Source: Scortum barcoo (lineage: Eukaryota > Chordata > Actinopteri > Centrarchiformes > Terapontidae). From it: a DNA stretch of 64,000 nt. The position numbers and the translations under genes are program-made. Location of the stretch: NCBI GenBank assembly GCA_023238725.1, contig CM041554.1:19392050-19456049 (forward strand). The letters are read 5' to 3'. How positions within the stretch are numbered: the first letter of the stretch is position 1; each line of letters begins with the position of its first letter. Below, in pieces: positions 1 to 11,094 of this stretch. Below the pieces are notes generated by a model. It was given only the letters and a program-made list of their open reading frames with translations. It made no database searches and was not told where the DNA came from.

Positions 1-1139
1 ATCATAGCAAGCCGGCCCAAAACTCCAGCGACATCATTTGTTATACGCGACACAAACACGAAACAACTATGGAGGCCACCAGACAAAGAAATGTCTGCAA
101 CCTCGTCGTTGCTCCACGGGGTTGATTTCTGTACAGCAATCACTGATCGTATTCGTGTTTGCTGTTATTGTGTTTTAAAAATGGCGCGGTTGACTCTTAT
201 GAACGGCAAGTCGCTCTCCCGACTCATCTAGTGATGTCACCCCCTGGCCAATGAGTGTGTATATACATCTCATAAACACGCCCAACGTTTTTAAACCTGT
301 TGAATTTATTTTCATGGTGTTTTCAAACCTTTATCATCTCTTGTCTTTTATAGGCACACTGCTACATTTTGCAACCAACAATCGTTGATATGATCAGCCA
401 CAGTCGGCAGGAACGTTGTGTGTGCACCGCTAGAGCACTGTGTAAGACGGCTGGTCGATAAAACGATCTCAATTGGAGTTTCCAAACTAATTTATGTCGA
501 TAATGATGATAAACTGACATTTCTGTCTATATGGATAGATCCATCATCACATAGCAGGAATACTCCTCCGAATCTGAGGAAACTGTCAACAAAAACAAAA
601 CACAACGTCAATTATATGGAGGTGGTTTGGATATCTTAAAAGTGATGAAGTGCTGAGAAAGATGATCTAGAAACTGTGCCATCAGTTGGCACAAGAAGTA
701 ATCTTTTCATCACCTGGGGGGGTACCGACCCAGTGACAACGACAGAATTAAATAGGGACGATGTTAGTCCATACGCAACTTTTATCCAATGTCCTCATGG
801 TCCTTCTGCTGCTAGCAGCACTAACAGGGCTGTACTACGACATCAGTCAATGTCATAACTTTTAGTTTTATTTACTTTATCTTGATAAATTACAGGCAGT
901 ATAATTTATATTGTTTTAAGGCAGATGATGAATGTTAAGTGTTTGCATTTAGATGTTAATCGCTTAATCACAAAATACATTCTAAAGCAGCCATGTCTGC
1001 ATAGTTAAACATTTACGTTATGTTACTCTATTGTTTGTTAATAAAGTACAACTAAAGTTTAACTAATGAACCCTCTGGTTTCTTTAGCCTTCATTTAGCA
1101 TCAGAACACCATTCAAACTGCCAGTATTATCAAAGTCCA

Positions 1140-1248
1140 TATTGTGATACATATTGATCAATATGGAAATAAATTGTGATATCATTTTTTTTCCATATCA
1201 TCTAGTCCTACTATATAGTAATAAATTATGGATATGTGTATCACAACA
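1140..1248. mobile_element. Short palindromic AT-rich element (MITE-like)
   Basis: The left arm TATTGTGATACATAT (from 1140) is matched by an inverted right arm ending at 1248, TGTTGTGATACACATAT when read on the minus strand. The interior of about 80 bp is AT-rich. Terminal inverted repeats around a short non-coding core are typical of miniature inverted-repeat elements. I could not define a target-site duplication, so the family is not assigned. Confidence 0.4.
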
Positions 1249-2808
1249 CTGCTCTATAACACTATCAGTGCTTACAAATTCCACCTAAATGTTAATCATT
1301 AGTCATAGTCATTAAAAGGGGGGTATTGTGTCAAAACTTGGAATCGATTTCTGTCACACTATTCTGTTCTGGAAACACAAACAAAAAAAGGTAAACCCAT
1401 TTTCACACACATGCACACTCGAACCATCATTACACACTAAAACACTGATGTAGGGTTATACAAATTCAGTGGCCATTTTATTAGGAGTTAAGTTTAGTTT
1501 TATGATATGTAAAGTGTTTCCATTTTTTGAACAACATCATACAGATGTTCATTTCATTATACACGTTTTGGCATTTGTGTTATATCACAGTCTAACATTC
1601 TGCCCCTTAAGATATCGATATAGGAGAACAAAACTTTTCAGTACATCTGAATATAATGTTATCCAGTTCAAAACCACCTTTAACTATTTTACTAAGAAAC
1701 ATAATGGAATTTGGAAATAAATATATACACATAAACTATCGTCAAATGATACCTTTGTCCCTTTTCAGATTCAAGTTTTTTAAAATTCACTAGGCTGTAC
1801 ATTTATCTTTTGCACACCTTACTGCCTTTTTTGACACCTTTTCTCATCACATTACAGCTTGATTAAAAAGAATATATTAGCCCAAGGTCACCCAAGTATG
1901 TTTAGCAGTATCGGTAGCTTTCATTAATAATCAATGTATGACTTGTCTTACATCTTGTGTTTGTTGTATGTAGGTCTGCTGCGCATTTTCTAACTGACAT
2001 TATTCAAAGAGCGAGAACGTCACTATCAAGCTCTTTAACAAGATCACAACATAGATTACCTGCTGACACCAAATCTGATCTGATATTTATCGCATGTCTC
2101 CCCAACATCTACCTATGTAATACAGCTGCACAGAGCACGCTTTGTCTGAACGTGAACAAGATTAAAACTAGAAAGGCCTATTAAATTTAGACAATATAAC
2201 AAATGAATGTAAATATCTGTCTCAAACTCTACTATCTATATATCAAGAAAATACAGCAAACATGACACATCTCCTTTAATGGCTTATTGGAATATTTGGT
2301 ATATTGACCTGTTATAAAAATGTTTTAATCCATCTGTTGAGAAGAGTATCAGTCAACATTTGTGCTCAAGGGATGTCACTTTATTTTATTATTTTGGCCC
2401 TGTACTCCGGCCCATTGGATTAGAAATGAGACGTTTATGTCCACGTCAAATAAACATGCATGAACTGTAGCCCTTTTCATACATATTCCCTCAATGTTAA
2501 GGGTCCAAAATGTTTTGGGAGGAAATATTAATAGCCTCAAACAGAGTCATCTCATGTAACATATTTAGTCGCAAATCTTTTGGAACAAACTGCCTAAAGT
2601 CTATAATCCATATATGTCACCAGATGTTTGACATCTTCCTAGTGATGATATTGACCTGGCCTTATATTTGACTGTCTTGCTCATACTGGGAATGAAAAGA
2701 GGCTGCCAAAATATTCCTGCCACAATAGAAACTCCTCTCTCTATTGATATGAAACAAAAACAATTAAGATTACCTCATAAATTCATTTCAGAAATCATTA
2801 AAATTGTA

Positions 2809-2838
2809 TTACTATTATTATTGTTATTATTATCATTA
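2809..2838. repeat. (TTA)n-type microsatellite
   Basis: An imperfect run of TTA/TTG trinucleotides within the ankhd1 intron. It explains the leucine-rich tail of a small spurious open frame here. Confidence 0.7.
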
Positions 2839-3414
2839 TGTGAGCTGTAGCAGAGCTTAAGCAAACAGATAATGTAAGTTGTCACCTCCTCTGTTCAGAA
2901 CAGTCAGGGAGAAAGGGGAATAGAATGAGATTAGCCATTAGCCGTTCAACCCAGGCTCTCTGCATGCTGTGGAAGCTCAGGCGCGTTGCACAGTTAATCT
3001 GCCCGGTAATGTTCATAAGCCCAAACGAGGCCAGGACACCCAGCCCTAATGAATTAATCTACGCAGACCTTCTTACACCCAGATTATAAACTTTAATCAA
3101 ACTAATTTACCCAAATCACTTTCAAACTATTTGCTGATATGATACTTGCAGAACCGGCAGGTTTGCTTTAGCTCAGTTTCAGCCTTATGCCTTCTATGAA
3201 CTTATACCTCAACTCCTGTTGGGATTTGAAAGTGATAGGGGCGGGGGGAGGCTGAGGCAGAAAGGTGGTTTTAGTTTTTCAAAGTTATTGTATGTGAGGA
3301 CACATATTAAGACTGCTTGGAGCAAAAGAGGTCTGGCCAACGTGGTTCTGGTTGGCTGCAGATGAACATGTGTCGAGACTGAAGCTGAATTAAGTTCAGA
3401 CGAAGCGGTCATAC

Positions 3415-6400
3415 CTGCAGCTTCCAGTAGAGCTTCAAGTCGGGCCTGTGTCTCTGGATCAACAGTCCTCAAATCTACTCCATCTGTGGCGCTGGACAGA
3501 AGCAACTCTGATGCTGTCTTCATGATGGGGTTATCCAGGTCCTCCTGGTCCAAAATGAACGACTCCACCTGGACGCACAGAGAGGAGGGAAAAAGGAGAA
3601 TCATTAGCAATTGACAGCTGTTATCCCCGTTAGTTTCTGCTCAACACCTGTATTTTAAATAAACCCTAGACCTTGTCCGGTACTTGTGATAAAGAGCAAA
3701 TAGATCATTTATTATTTCCATTATCCTGTAAAGACGCGGCCCCACACACACAAATACACCGCCTATAAAAAGGCCAGGCACGCTGCCCTTGTTTATTTAC
3801 GGTTTCTTTCAACAGAGGGAAAGCAAGAAGGAGCACAGGCGTGAGAGTCAGAGCACAGGAAGAGCAACGGGCAGGAATTAAAACCACTGCACACATGGAG
3901 AGATTCAGCTGAGAGTCAGCTGCCCGAGTACAGCACCACAGTCTCATACCTGAGCTCTGGCCCTGTTGGCTATCATGTATTATAGTCTGTATTACAAACA
4001 TTTTATTCTTCCAAAATACCCAGATTGAGGCATGATAATAAACATAAACTTTACTAAAAACACTCTTATTTACCTTTAATTGTAGCTGCTGTGTCAAATG
4101 ATGTTTTTGTAAATGTTCCCCAAACCCCAATCTTTTTCACCCAATATTTTTAGAAGTGCAGCTATACTCAGATGGAACTAGATAAATGAACTGTAAGAGT
4201 TAGACTTATAGATGAAAAATAAACGACACTACATGCAAATTATATCTGACCACAATTTAAAATAGAGGCCTGTTTTACTCCTCTACATATAAACATTACA
4301 ATTCAAACAGCAGAACACATTTACAAATTTAAACCAACACACCAAACTAAAAAGAAACCTTCTAGTTAACTAATTTAAGTGTTACAGGGGGTTTTAATTC
4401 CTGTGTTCCAAATTTTAGTGGTGTGACTTGACGATGTCCGAAGTGCACATTGTAACTTCAGTGTAGCTTCCTAGTTGCAACGCTGTGGAAATTACTCGGG
4501 TCATATTTTGGTACACAGGTGGCATAAACCTGTTCACAGGCCAAATTAGGAGTACAGATTACAGATCCGTAGCCCTAATTATGGATTAAAAACACTTATC
4601 AGACCCCTACCCTTAGCTTACACTTTGTTACAGGAAAAGTCTTCCATCTAAAGAGGGCATCCCACTGACCCCCTACTTACATTGTTACTGAGAAAAAAAA
4701 CATTAATAGATGTGACAAGGTACTCATTAAATTGTAGAAAACACTTTACTGTTTAAATCAATCATTTATCCTGAACACTAGATCAGCTATATACACATTA
4801 CTGAGAATGACAGGCATTACGACTAACTTGGATAGACAGCCTACATAGAAGGTAAGATTTTAAAATAATAAGATTTAGAATCTATTACAAATTACTGTCA
4901 TTAAACAGTTTGCAAATCAAGCTCTGATAAAAGTAACAATCCCCCCGTCTGTGTCCATCCATAAGCTGCAGCAGACTTAAAGGCCCTGGCCCTGAGAGCA
5001 AATGTTGGGAGAGAGTCAGCATTCAGCAATGTGGAGGAATTCAGGCTATACTATAGGAGCGCGGAGCACAACAACCCATGGGGGATGTAGTTCTACGTAA
5101 GGCCCTTTATAATCAACAATGGACACCAGTCTTCCCTATTAATGAACTACAGTTCCCAGAGTGTTGGTATCCAGAGAGCTGGAAAGGCCTAGAATGGCAT
5201 CTGCTTAATCCTGGGGCTCAGATTTTAGCTACTGCCCAGAGCAGCGAGTCCTCCGCTGGAGTAAAGCACCACAACAAACGCTCCCTTTCAGGCATCCATA
5301 ACAGGCTGGGTGAGTGAGGAAACATGACACGGAGGCCACACATTTGCAATCTGACTCAATTAAACCGCCCGAGATGTAATTGTCAAACTTGATATTTTCT
5401 TCCTGTGCTGCTACACAGCTGATGCTCCAGACAGATAGGGCCAGGCTACACTGACATTAGTATCAGCTGACACCCTCGCATGTCTCGCTGTCACGGCCGC
5501 AGACAGACACCCTGCCGGTCTGATATTAGTCAAGAATAACAGAGACGGCTCAACAGGTAATATGCCAGTTTCTCTCCACGCCCAGAACTCCTTGATGACG
5601 GTGTTTCTGACACTAAGTACTGCAGCGCCTTTTGAGATGATAATGAACACTACATTCCCATGAAAATCGCATTAAAATGAGACCTTTGATAGGCTTGTGC
5701 AAATCAGATATTTGTCATCTAGCAGTCTGACAGGTTCCTTTCCCCGTGTTCCTACTGCAGACACACAATATGGTAAACCCAATTACGTGACAATAGTATG
5801 ACCGAGGAGCTTTAATATCTTTTAAACCGACAGCCCACATTAGGGAATAAAAAAATGGTTTTGTTATGACATGGCATTTTGGCGAAGTCTGAGTAACCTT
5901 TTGATTAATATGTCAAAAAAATCCCCAGAGAGAGGTGGTTTAGTCACACAGACACCTCAGAAAGTACTTTTCTTTGGGAGGGGTGGAGGCAAATATTTTG
6001 TACAAATCGCCTGAAGCATGTTTAGCCAAAGAGGTGAAGGGGATGCCTTTACACCTGTCCCCGTGTGTGGCTGCCGGCACACGGAAAGTTGGACTCCTCT
6101 CAACGTGAACTCTAGCTGCTCTCGACTGAGACAAATCAGGTTGACACAGCAGCGGCGGAGGTGGAGGAGGCTATCTGACCGACAGACACGAAGGATGAGG
6201 GAGGGGGGAGGAAAGGGAAAAAAACACACAACTGGCTTATTTGTCAACACCAACTGTCGAAAATTCAAGCAGCTCCGCGAGGAAACGCATAATCCAAAAC
6301 GTAAAGAAAAGTTAGCAAAGAAGCGATCGAAGTTAATTTACATGATTTGGGGAAAAGTGACGTAATTGCACCACAACTACGAAATGGCAGATAGTTTAGT

Positions 6401-7115
6401 TGGTTAGTTGGCTTTGCGTGTATCTGCCGTCTGCTGTGGCTGCGGAGCTGCCGTGTAGAGAGAGAAAGACAGAGACAGAGCTGTAAACTTGTGATGGGTG
6501 TTGCGAGACGACAGCAAAGAGCGAGGCCGTCTCCGCTTCCAGCCCGAGCTAGGCCGTAGCCACAGCCTGCGCTGCATAAATAAAACATTTCAGCCGCCCG
6601 CCGCCAACAGCCGCCGCACATTATCGACATCACAACACCAAGTAAGCGTCCGAGCCGACGAGGGGCGACACTCGATGAAAAAAACGGTGTATTTTACGTG
6701 ATTTCGGCGGCCTGTGAGGGAGGCTGGTTGCCAAGTGCGGGCTAAGTCGCTAGCAACCAGCTCGCGCGAGGAGAGGAATGTTGCCGAGCTCTCCGGCTTA
6801 GCTAACTTAGCCTAGCCTAGCTTAGCTTAGCTTAGCTACCTCTGAAACCTCGTCTTCGTCGCTGCCGGATCCCGGACCCGAGGAGAGGACGGCCGCAGCC
6901 GCTAGTTTGAAATCCAGTCTCTCTGCAGCGGGCCCGCCTGGCTCGTACAAGCGCACTTTCTTTCCACCCACACCGATCCCAATGCCCCCCAGTCCGACTC
7001 CTCCTGGTGTCGCTCCTACCCCCATCCCTGCCACTGGGGAGCGAGGAGTCACCGAGTCAATCTCGTCCTCGAAGCCGTCCGTCAGCATTGCCGTCCCGGC
7101 TACTGCATCCTGCAT
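3415..7115 (-). CDS. ankhd1: Ankyrin repeat and KH domain-containing protein 1, N-terminal exons 1-2 (partial gene)
   Basis: Two coding exons are visible: exon 1 at 6840-7115 and exon 2 at 3415-3568, joined in phase 0 (...DEDEVSE|VESFILDQ...). Together they encode the first 143 residues. Exon 1 carries the acidic, glycine-rich N-terminus with the MLTD...DSVTPRS stretch of vertebrate ANKHD1. Exon 2 carries the conserved VDPETQARLEALLEAA segment shared by ANKHD1 and ANKRD17, which precedes the ankyrin repeats. ANKRD17 has a different N-terminus, so ANKHD1 is preferred. The first ATG in frame is at 7115, with an in-frame TAG upstream; a second ATG nine codons later (7088) matches the usual ANKHD1 start. 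The donors are GAG|GTAGCT and GCAG|GTATGA. The family is a large scaffold with many ankyrin repeats and one KH RNA-binding domain, acting for instance in Hippo/YAP signalling; all those domains lie outside the window. Confidence 0.93.
3569..6839 (-). other. ankhd1: ankhd1 intron 1
   Basis: A 3.3-kb intron between two well-supported coding exons. Its 5' third (about 6.0-6.8 kb) is CpG-rich, continuous with the promoter, and produces several long but spurious open frames on both strands. The rest is AT-rich, with no exon I can support. Confidence 0.85.
6797..6838. repeat. (TAGCT)n-like pentamer repeat abutting the ankhd1 exon 1 donor
   Basis: Tandem CTTAG/CCTAG units end exactly in the splice donor of ankhd1 exon 1. 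Read on the minus strand the donor is GAG|GTAGCTAAGC, so the repeat supplies most of the intronic part of the 5' splice site. Confidence 0.75.
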
Positions 7116-7400
7116 ACTTGTGCTCACGATGCGCGTGTTAGCGAGCTAGTTGTTGACTTAAACGTCCGTCCAGGCTCTTTCTTGCGGGATATTTGCGTGA
7201 TTTTACTTCAGGGAATCCAGAAACTCTCCCGAAGCGAGGGTTGAGGAGGATCTCTTTCCCCCAGCCATTAACTTTCTAACAACCTAACCCGATACGCACT
7301 GTTTCTCAGAAAGACCGCCCCCCGTGGAGAATCCCGGCGCTTCCGTTGGCTCGCCTGTGGAAAGCTCTATTTGTGATTGGTCAATATTGGTGCTCGTCAA
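7116..7400 (-). promoter_or_regulatory. ankhd1: ankhd1 5' UTR and CpG-rich promoter with two CCAAT boxes
   Basis: GC-rich DNA immediately upstream of the ankhd1 start codon. Two CCAAT boxes in the sense orientation of ankhd1 (ATTGG on the plus strand) lie at 7376-7380 and 7386-7390, about 260-275 bp upstream of the first ATG. I see no TATA box, which fits a housekeeping CpG-island promoter. The transcription start is not determined. Confidence 0.55.
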
Positions 7401-9191
7401 GTGTGAGACCGCAACGTCATGTTAGGTTTACCAATATCACGAGGCTGTAGAAGGAACGTCAAGACTTGACATGGTAGGCCAACTTCAGTGGGAGCTAGCT
7501 TTACTAGTTCATGTAAACTCTGACTGGGAAATCACACCAAGACAAGCACTGCTGAGAGTGTGCTGTTGTAAACAACTAATTTAACCTGGAGTTAAATGAT
7601 AATAAATATCAACAGATAACTGAACCTCACACATTTCAGATGTCTCATTTTATTACTTTAGTGTGCCAGTGAGCATAAGTAAGATTGACATGAAAGGAAA
7701 TTAAAGGGAGGTGTTTTTAAGAGTCAGTAATATGAGACAAAATAGAGCTAGAGAGAAAACAAGGGGAAAAAAACAAGGTTTCCATTGGATCATTATACTT
7801 CTTTTTTATGATGAACAGCTTATATATGTACATAGATTTTTTTTTAGTGCAAAGGAACACACAATCTCATCATATAAGTCAATGTGTTGGTTCATTTGCA
7901 AACCACTGCAGCACTTCCACTTCTTTAAAGTGACCATCTGGTACAATAAGTACTTTCTTTAAGAGTTTAAAGAATTTAAGTCTTTACCTGGACCCCAGTG
8001 ACTATTTGGTTTGAACTTTACTGAACTGTTACTGACTTCAGGGACCTGTCCATCATAAACCAAGCACACCAATTGGTCTTTTGTAAAAACAGCCTAAGAT
8101 CAACTGTTCTGATAATGCCTTTACTCTTTATAAATTATTAGTCTTTATATTTATTCATCAGGGAAGGAAATAATGTCTGCATTAATCGAGGTATAATCCA
8201 TTGATTGAACACTTAATTGGTTGAACTCCTCTTACTGTGTAATCAATCAGTATCAGATCTCATTGTAAATGTGTCAGGTTTCCTCCAAGGAGCTGGATGA
8301 TTCATTTGAAAAACTTATGTGTTACAGACTTTTGAGATGCTTAAAACACAATATACCACTGAAAACACTAAATAGATGACTTCTGTTTTTTGCAGTTAAA
8401 TTTATTTTTAGTTATAAATATTGCAGGATACAAATACTATATCAGAACTTCTGCACTTTAAAGCTTGCTAGTGTAAAAGTAAATATTTATTATCTGAAAT
8501 GTACCGTAGATTGTTAAATGAATGATTCATTAATAATGACCATGTAGTATGTCAGTGTTTTAAATGGGCCAGGCAGTGCCAAGTCTAACCATATACTCTT
8601 ACGTAGTTTAATAAACATGAATGTGTTATATTTTATCACTTAATGCAGACTAACTAATAAGCCATTGGAAAAGTGTGATGCACAGAAAAGTGTAACATCT
8701 CCCACTAAAGACAGGTGTATAAATATTATAGATATAAAAAGCACCTCAGAACACTCAAATCGAGTATCAGTACTTAATACAATACAGTACAAAATAATTC
8801 TTAACTGTATTACTTTAGTTAATATATTTGTTACTGTCTATCTCTGACAGATATATAAATTAATTCCTGTAGCTGACCATAATTTTTCTGCTTTGCTATC
8901 GCCCACTAAAACATTTTCTTTAAAGCAGAAGAGGTAAAGTGCTTTACCAGGGGGTACATCTGAAGTTGCTGAAGGAGGAGAAACTTCTCCGGCCTAAATC
9001 CTTACAGAGGATTTTCAGCAAGAAACCTATATGTGGCTAGTTTATATTACTTTTAAGATGCCACCTCACTAACATCTTGAATTAGATTGGTTGTTAATAA
9101 TGTGCGTGTTGCCTATTCACTTCTCCTGTTATGATTTTAAACTAGTGATCTTTCAGTCACATACAACAAAGGCTGTGGTCTACTCTGGTTT

Positions 9192-9273
<82 letters not shown>

Positions 9274-9440
9274 CCCAAATACCCAAAAGCTTGGCATCCA
9301 GGTTACTGTTGGACACCATCATCACGACAACTCAAAAAATCTACGGTAGTTTGCTGCGTGTCGCCTCATGAAACAGGCTTCAGTGTCAATAGAGTTTTCC
9401 CCGATGTTTTCAGTGCGCTCCTCTCGGTTTGGCTTTGTTG
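7401..9440. other. Spacer between the divergent ankhd1 and hnrnph1 genes
   Basis: About 2 kb of AT-rich, CpG-poor DNA between two promoters that point away from each other. It contains a long (TA)n tract. The open frames are short, lysine- or phenylalanine-rich and unsupported. I see no gene. Confidence 0.6.
9196..9269. repeat. (TA)n microsatellite
   Basis: An uninterrupted run of about 37 TA dinucleotides upstream of the hnrnph1 promoter. Such tracts are hypermutable and often misassembled. Confidence 0.97.
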
Positions 9441-9577
9441 TAGCATGTTATATTGACATACTCTACCCTGAAACAAACAAAAAAGAGGCGTTTTAGATTA
9501 GTTAGTGACCACAGTACACAGCTAAGTTGGATTTGTAGGCGAGGAGAGGCCACCGGGCCGGCCAGGGCCTCCGGCGC

Positions 9578-9626
9578 TGACGTCATCAGGCTTGGGCGTG
9601 GAAGGAGGCCAGTTGGCGCTGATTGG
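9578..9626 (+). promoter_or_regulatory. hnrnph1: Probable hnrnph1 promoter elements: CRE, GC/KLF box, inverted CCAAT
   Basis: A perfect palindromic CRE, TGACGTCA, lies at 9578-9585. It is followed by a KLF/SP-type GGGCGTGG box at about 9594-9601 and an inverted CCAAT box (ATTGG) at 9622-9626, all within 50 bp and inside a locally CpG-rich segment. This cluster 1.5 kb upstream of the coding start, next to an intron-containing 5' UTR, is the best promoter candidate for hnrnph1. The exact start site cannot be read from sequence. Confidence 0.5.
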
Positions 9627-10019
9627 CTTTTCGGCCAGGGTTGCCAGGTCCGTATAATAATCCCCCTTTCTGTCAGTTAATACTAGAAACAGAATCAGCA
9701 TTTTTGGCAAGGTGTGTGAGCATACACTCATGACTGTATATAAACTGTTTATATACTTTATATATAGTCAGTACTAGACATACATGGACTTTGGCCTTTA
9801 CAATGCTCTCACTTTACGTACACAAAGATAGTCATACATACAGATACGATAAGGAAGGCCTAAGAATTAAACTATGTACAAGTATAAATTCAAGTATAAA
9901 ATCAATAAAGTATTTATATATATATATAAAGAAATTGTTTAGTCACGTTGAATAACGTGATCGTGTTGTGTGTTTATAGCATACTTGATAATTAGCTCTG
10001 TGCGCCGTTTTGGGGGCTC

Positions 10020-10129
10020 CTCAAAGGGGGGATGGTTTGTGGGTTGAGGCAACCCTGTGAAAGGTCTCTTCTTCATCACGCAGGTTTGGTCAAACACACC
10101 GCGGCGTGTTGCAGCTACGCTTCAATCAG
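10020..10129 (+). other. hnrnph1: Candidate non-coding first exon of hnrnph1
   Basis: The sequence up to 10129 ends in CAATCAG|GTAAAC, a good splice donor. The first coding exon has an acceptor at 11077-11079 with only 15 nt of 5' UTR before the ATG. A non-coding first exon spliced to it is therefore expected, and this is the best-placed donor. The 5' boundary given here is arbitrary. A CpG-rich ATGGCGCC motif near 10294, YY1-like in appearance, could mark an alternative start. Confidence 0.35.
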
Positions 10130-11094
10130 GTAAACTAACAGATACGGCTATCTTTTCATTTGCTTTACAAAAACGCAGGGCCAAGTTTGCACATGTTGGT
10201 ATCCTGTTATATCTGCCGGCGTGTGACACTAGAGCATATTAAAACTCCGTTAGTTGGCACATGCTAGCGGGAGAGCTAGCTGCCTGTTAATAACATGGCG
10301 CCGGCTGAGAGGGCCGCTTTGTTCTTGTGTTTGGGTGCGGTACATAGCCTGGAGAAGGAAATACACTCCTTGCTGAAAACAAACCACTTCCGTAATTAAA
10401 AGCTTATTGTTTAGTCAATGCGAACTTAAAAACATTTTGTCCAAACGTCTCAAACATGGTAAATATTGTCGAGTCAAACAAACCTTAGCAACACGCTGTC
10501 GGCTCGCTAACGTTAGCTGGAGACGGTTCGCGCTTTTTATCAAGTCTTTGTTTTAGTTGCTGGGAATAAAGTGTGGTAGTTGTGTGTGATAGTCGTGACA
10601 TTTGCCTGCGATTTATGCTTTAGATAAAAATATTACTTGCAGTACGTAACAGGCAAGATATGAAGATTTAGATTTGAGACGCACCGAGCACACGGCCTCT
10701 AGATGGTGCTGCTAACTAAGATAATTCAGAATTACATTGGTGCAAGTAGCACTTCAAGTACGACTGTTGTTACGAAAAAACTTGGATAAAGAAAAGAAAA
10801 ATAAATGGCAATTAAATCAGTTGTTTAGATGTGTGTGGAAAAACTAAAATATCGTTAAATGACACAAAGTGTTTCCCCTTTAGTGAAAGCGGAAGTGTTC
10901 TTTAGGGGAGACACGGTGTACTATGTGCTCTATGTATATGTACTATTAATTGGGATAGATACTAAAACAGAAGATTGGCACTGCTGCTCTGATATGAATG
11001 TTCTGATTATGTAGTAGTGTGTGTGTTAATCTCTCATGCTTTAAGACTGAATAATAGTGGGGTGTTTTTTTTTCTTCAGGGATCGTGACCAGTC

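Larger units (their letters stand above)
1..3414 (-). other. ankhd1: Presumed ankhd1 intron 2 (5' part, incomplete)
   Basis: This stretch lies downstream, on the minus strand, of the exon 2 splice donor of ankhd1. I could not find the next exon, which should begin the segment leading into the ankyrin repeats, so the intron appears to run off the window. The DNA is AT-rich and holds a small palindromic element near 1.14-1.25 kb and a (TTA)n tract near 2.8 kb. Positions 1-300 are richer in CpG than the rest and contain a CCAAT motif near 248 followed closely by a TATATA run. That could be an old mobile element or a weak promoter, and I cannot assign it. Short open frames here show no recognisable protein. 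Confidence 0.6.

Noticed and set aside
6018..6701. Several long open frames on both strands in CpG-rich DNA
   Set aside because: They overlap the GC-rich 5' end of ankhd1 intron 1, lack splice support and encode no recognisable protein.
7113..7127. Apparent start of ankhd1 at 7127
   Set aside because: The codon at 7127 is GTG; the first ATG in frame is at 7115, and an in-frame TAG lies upstream.
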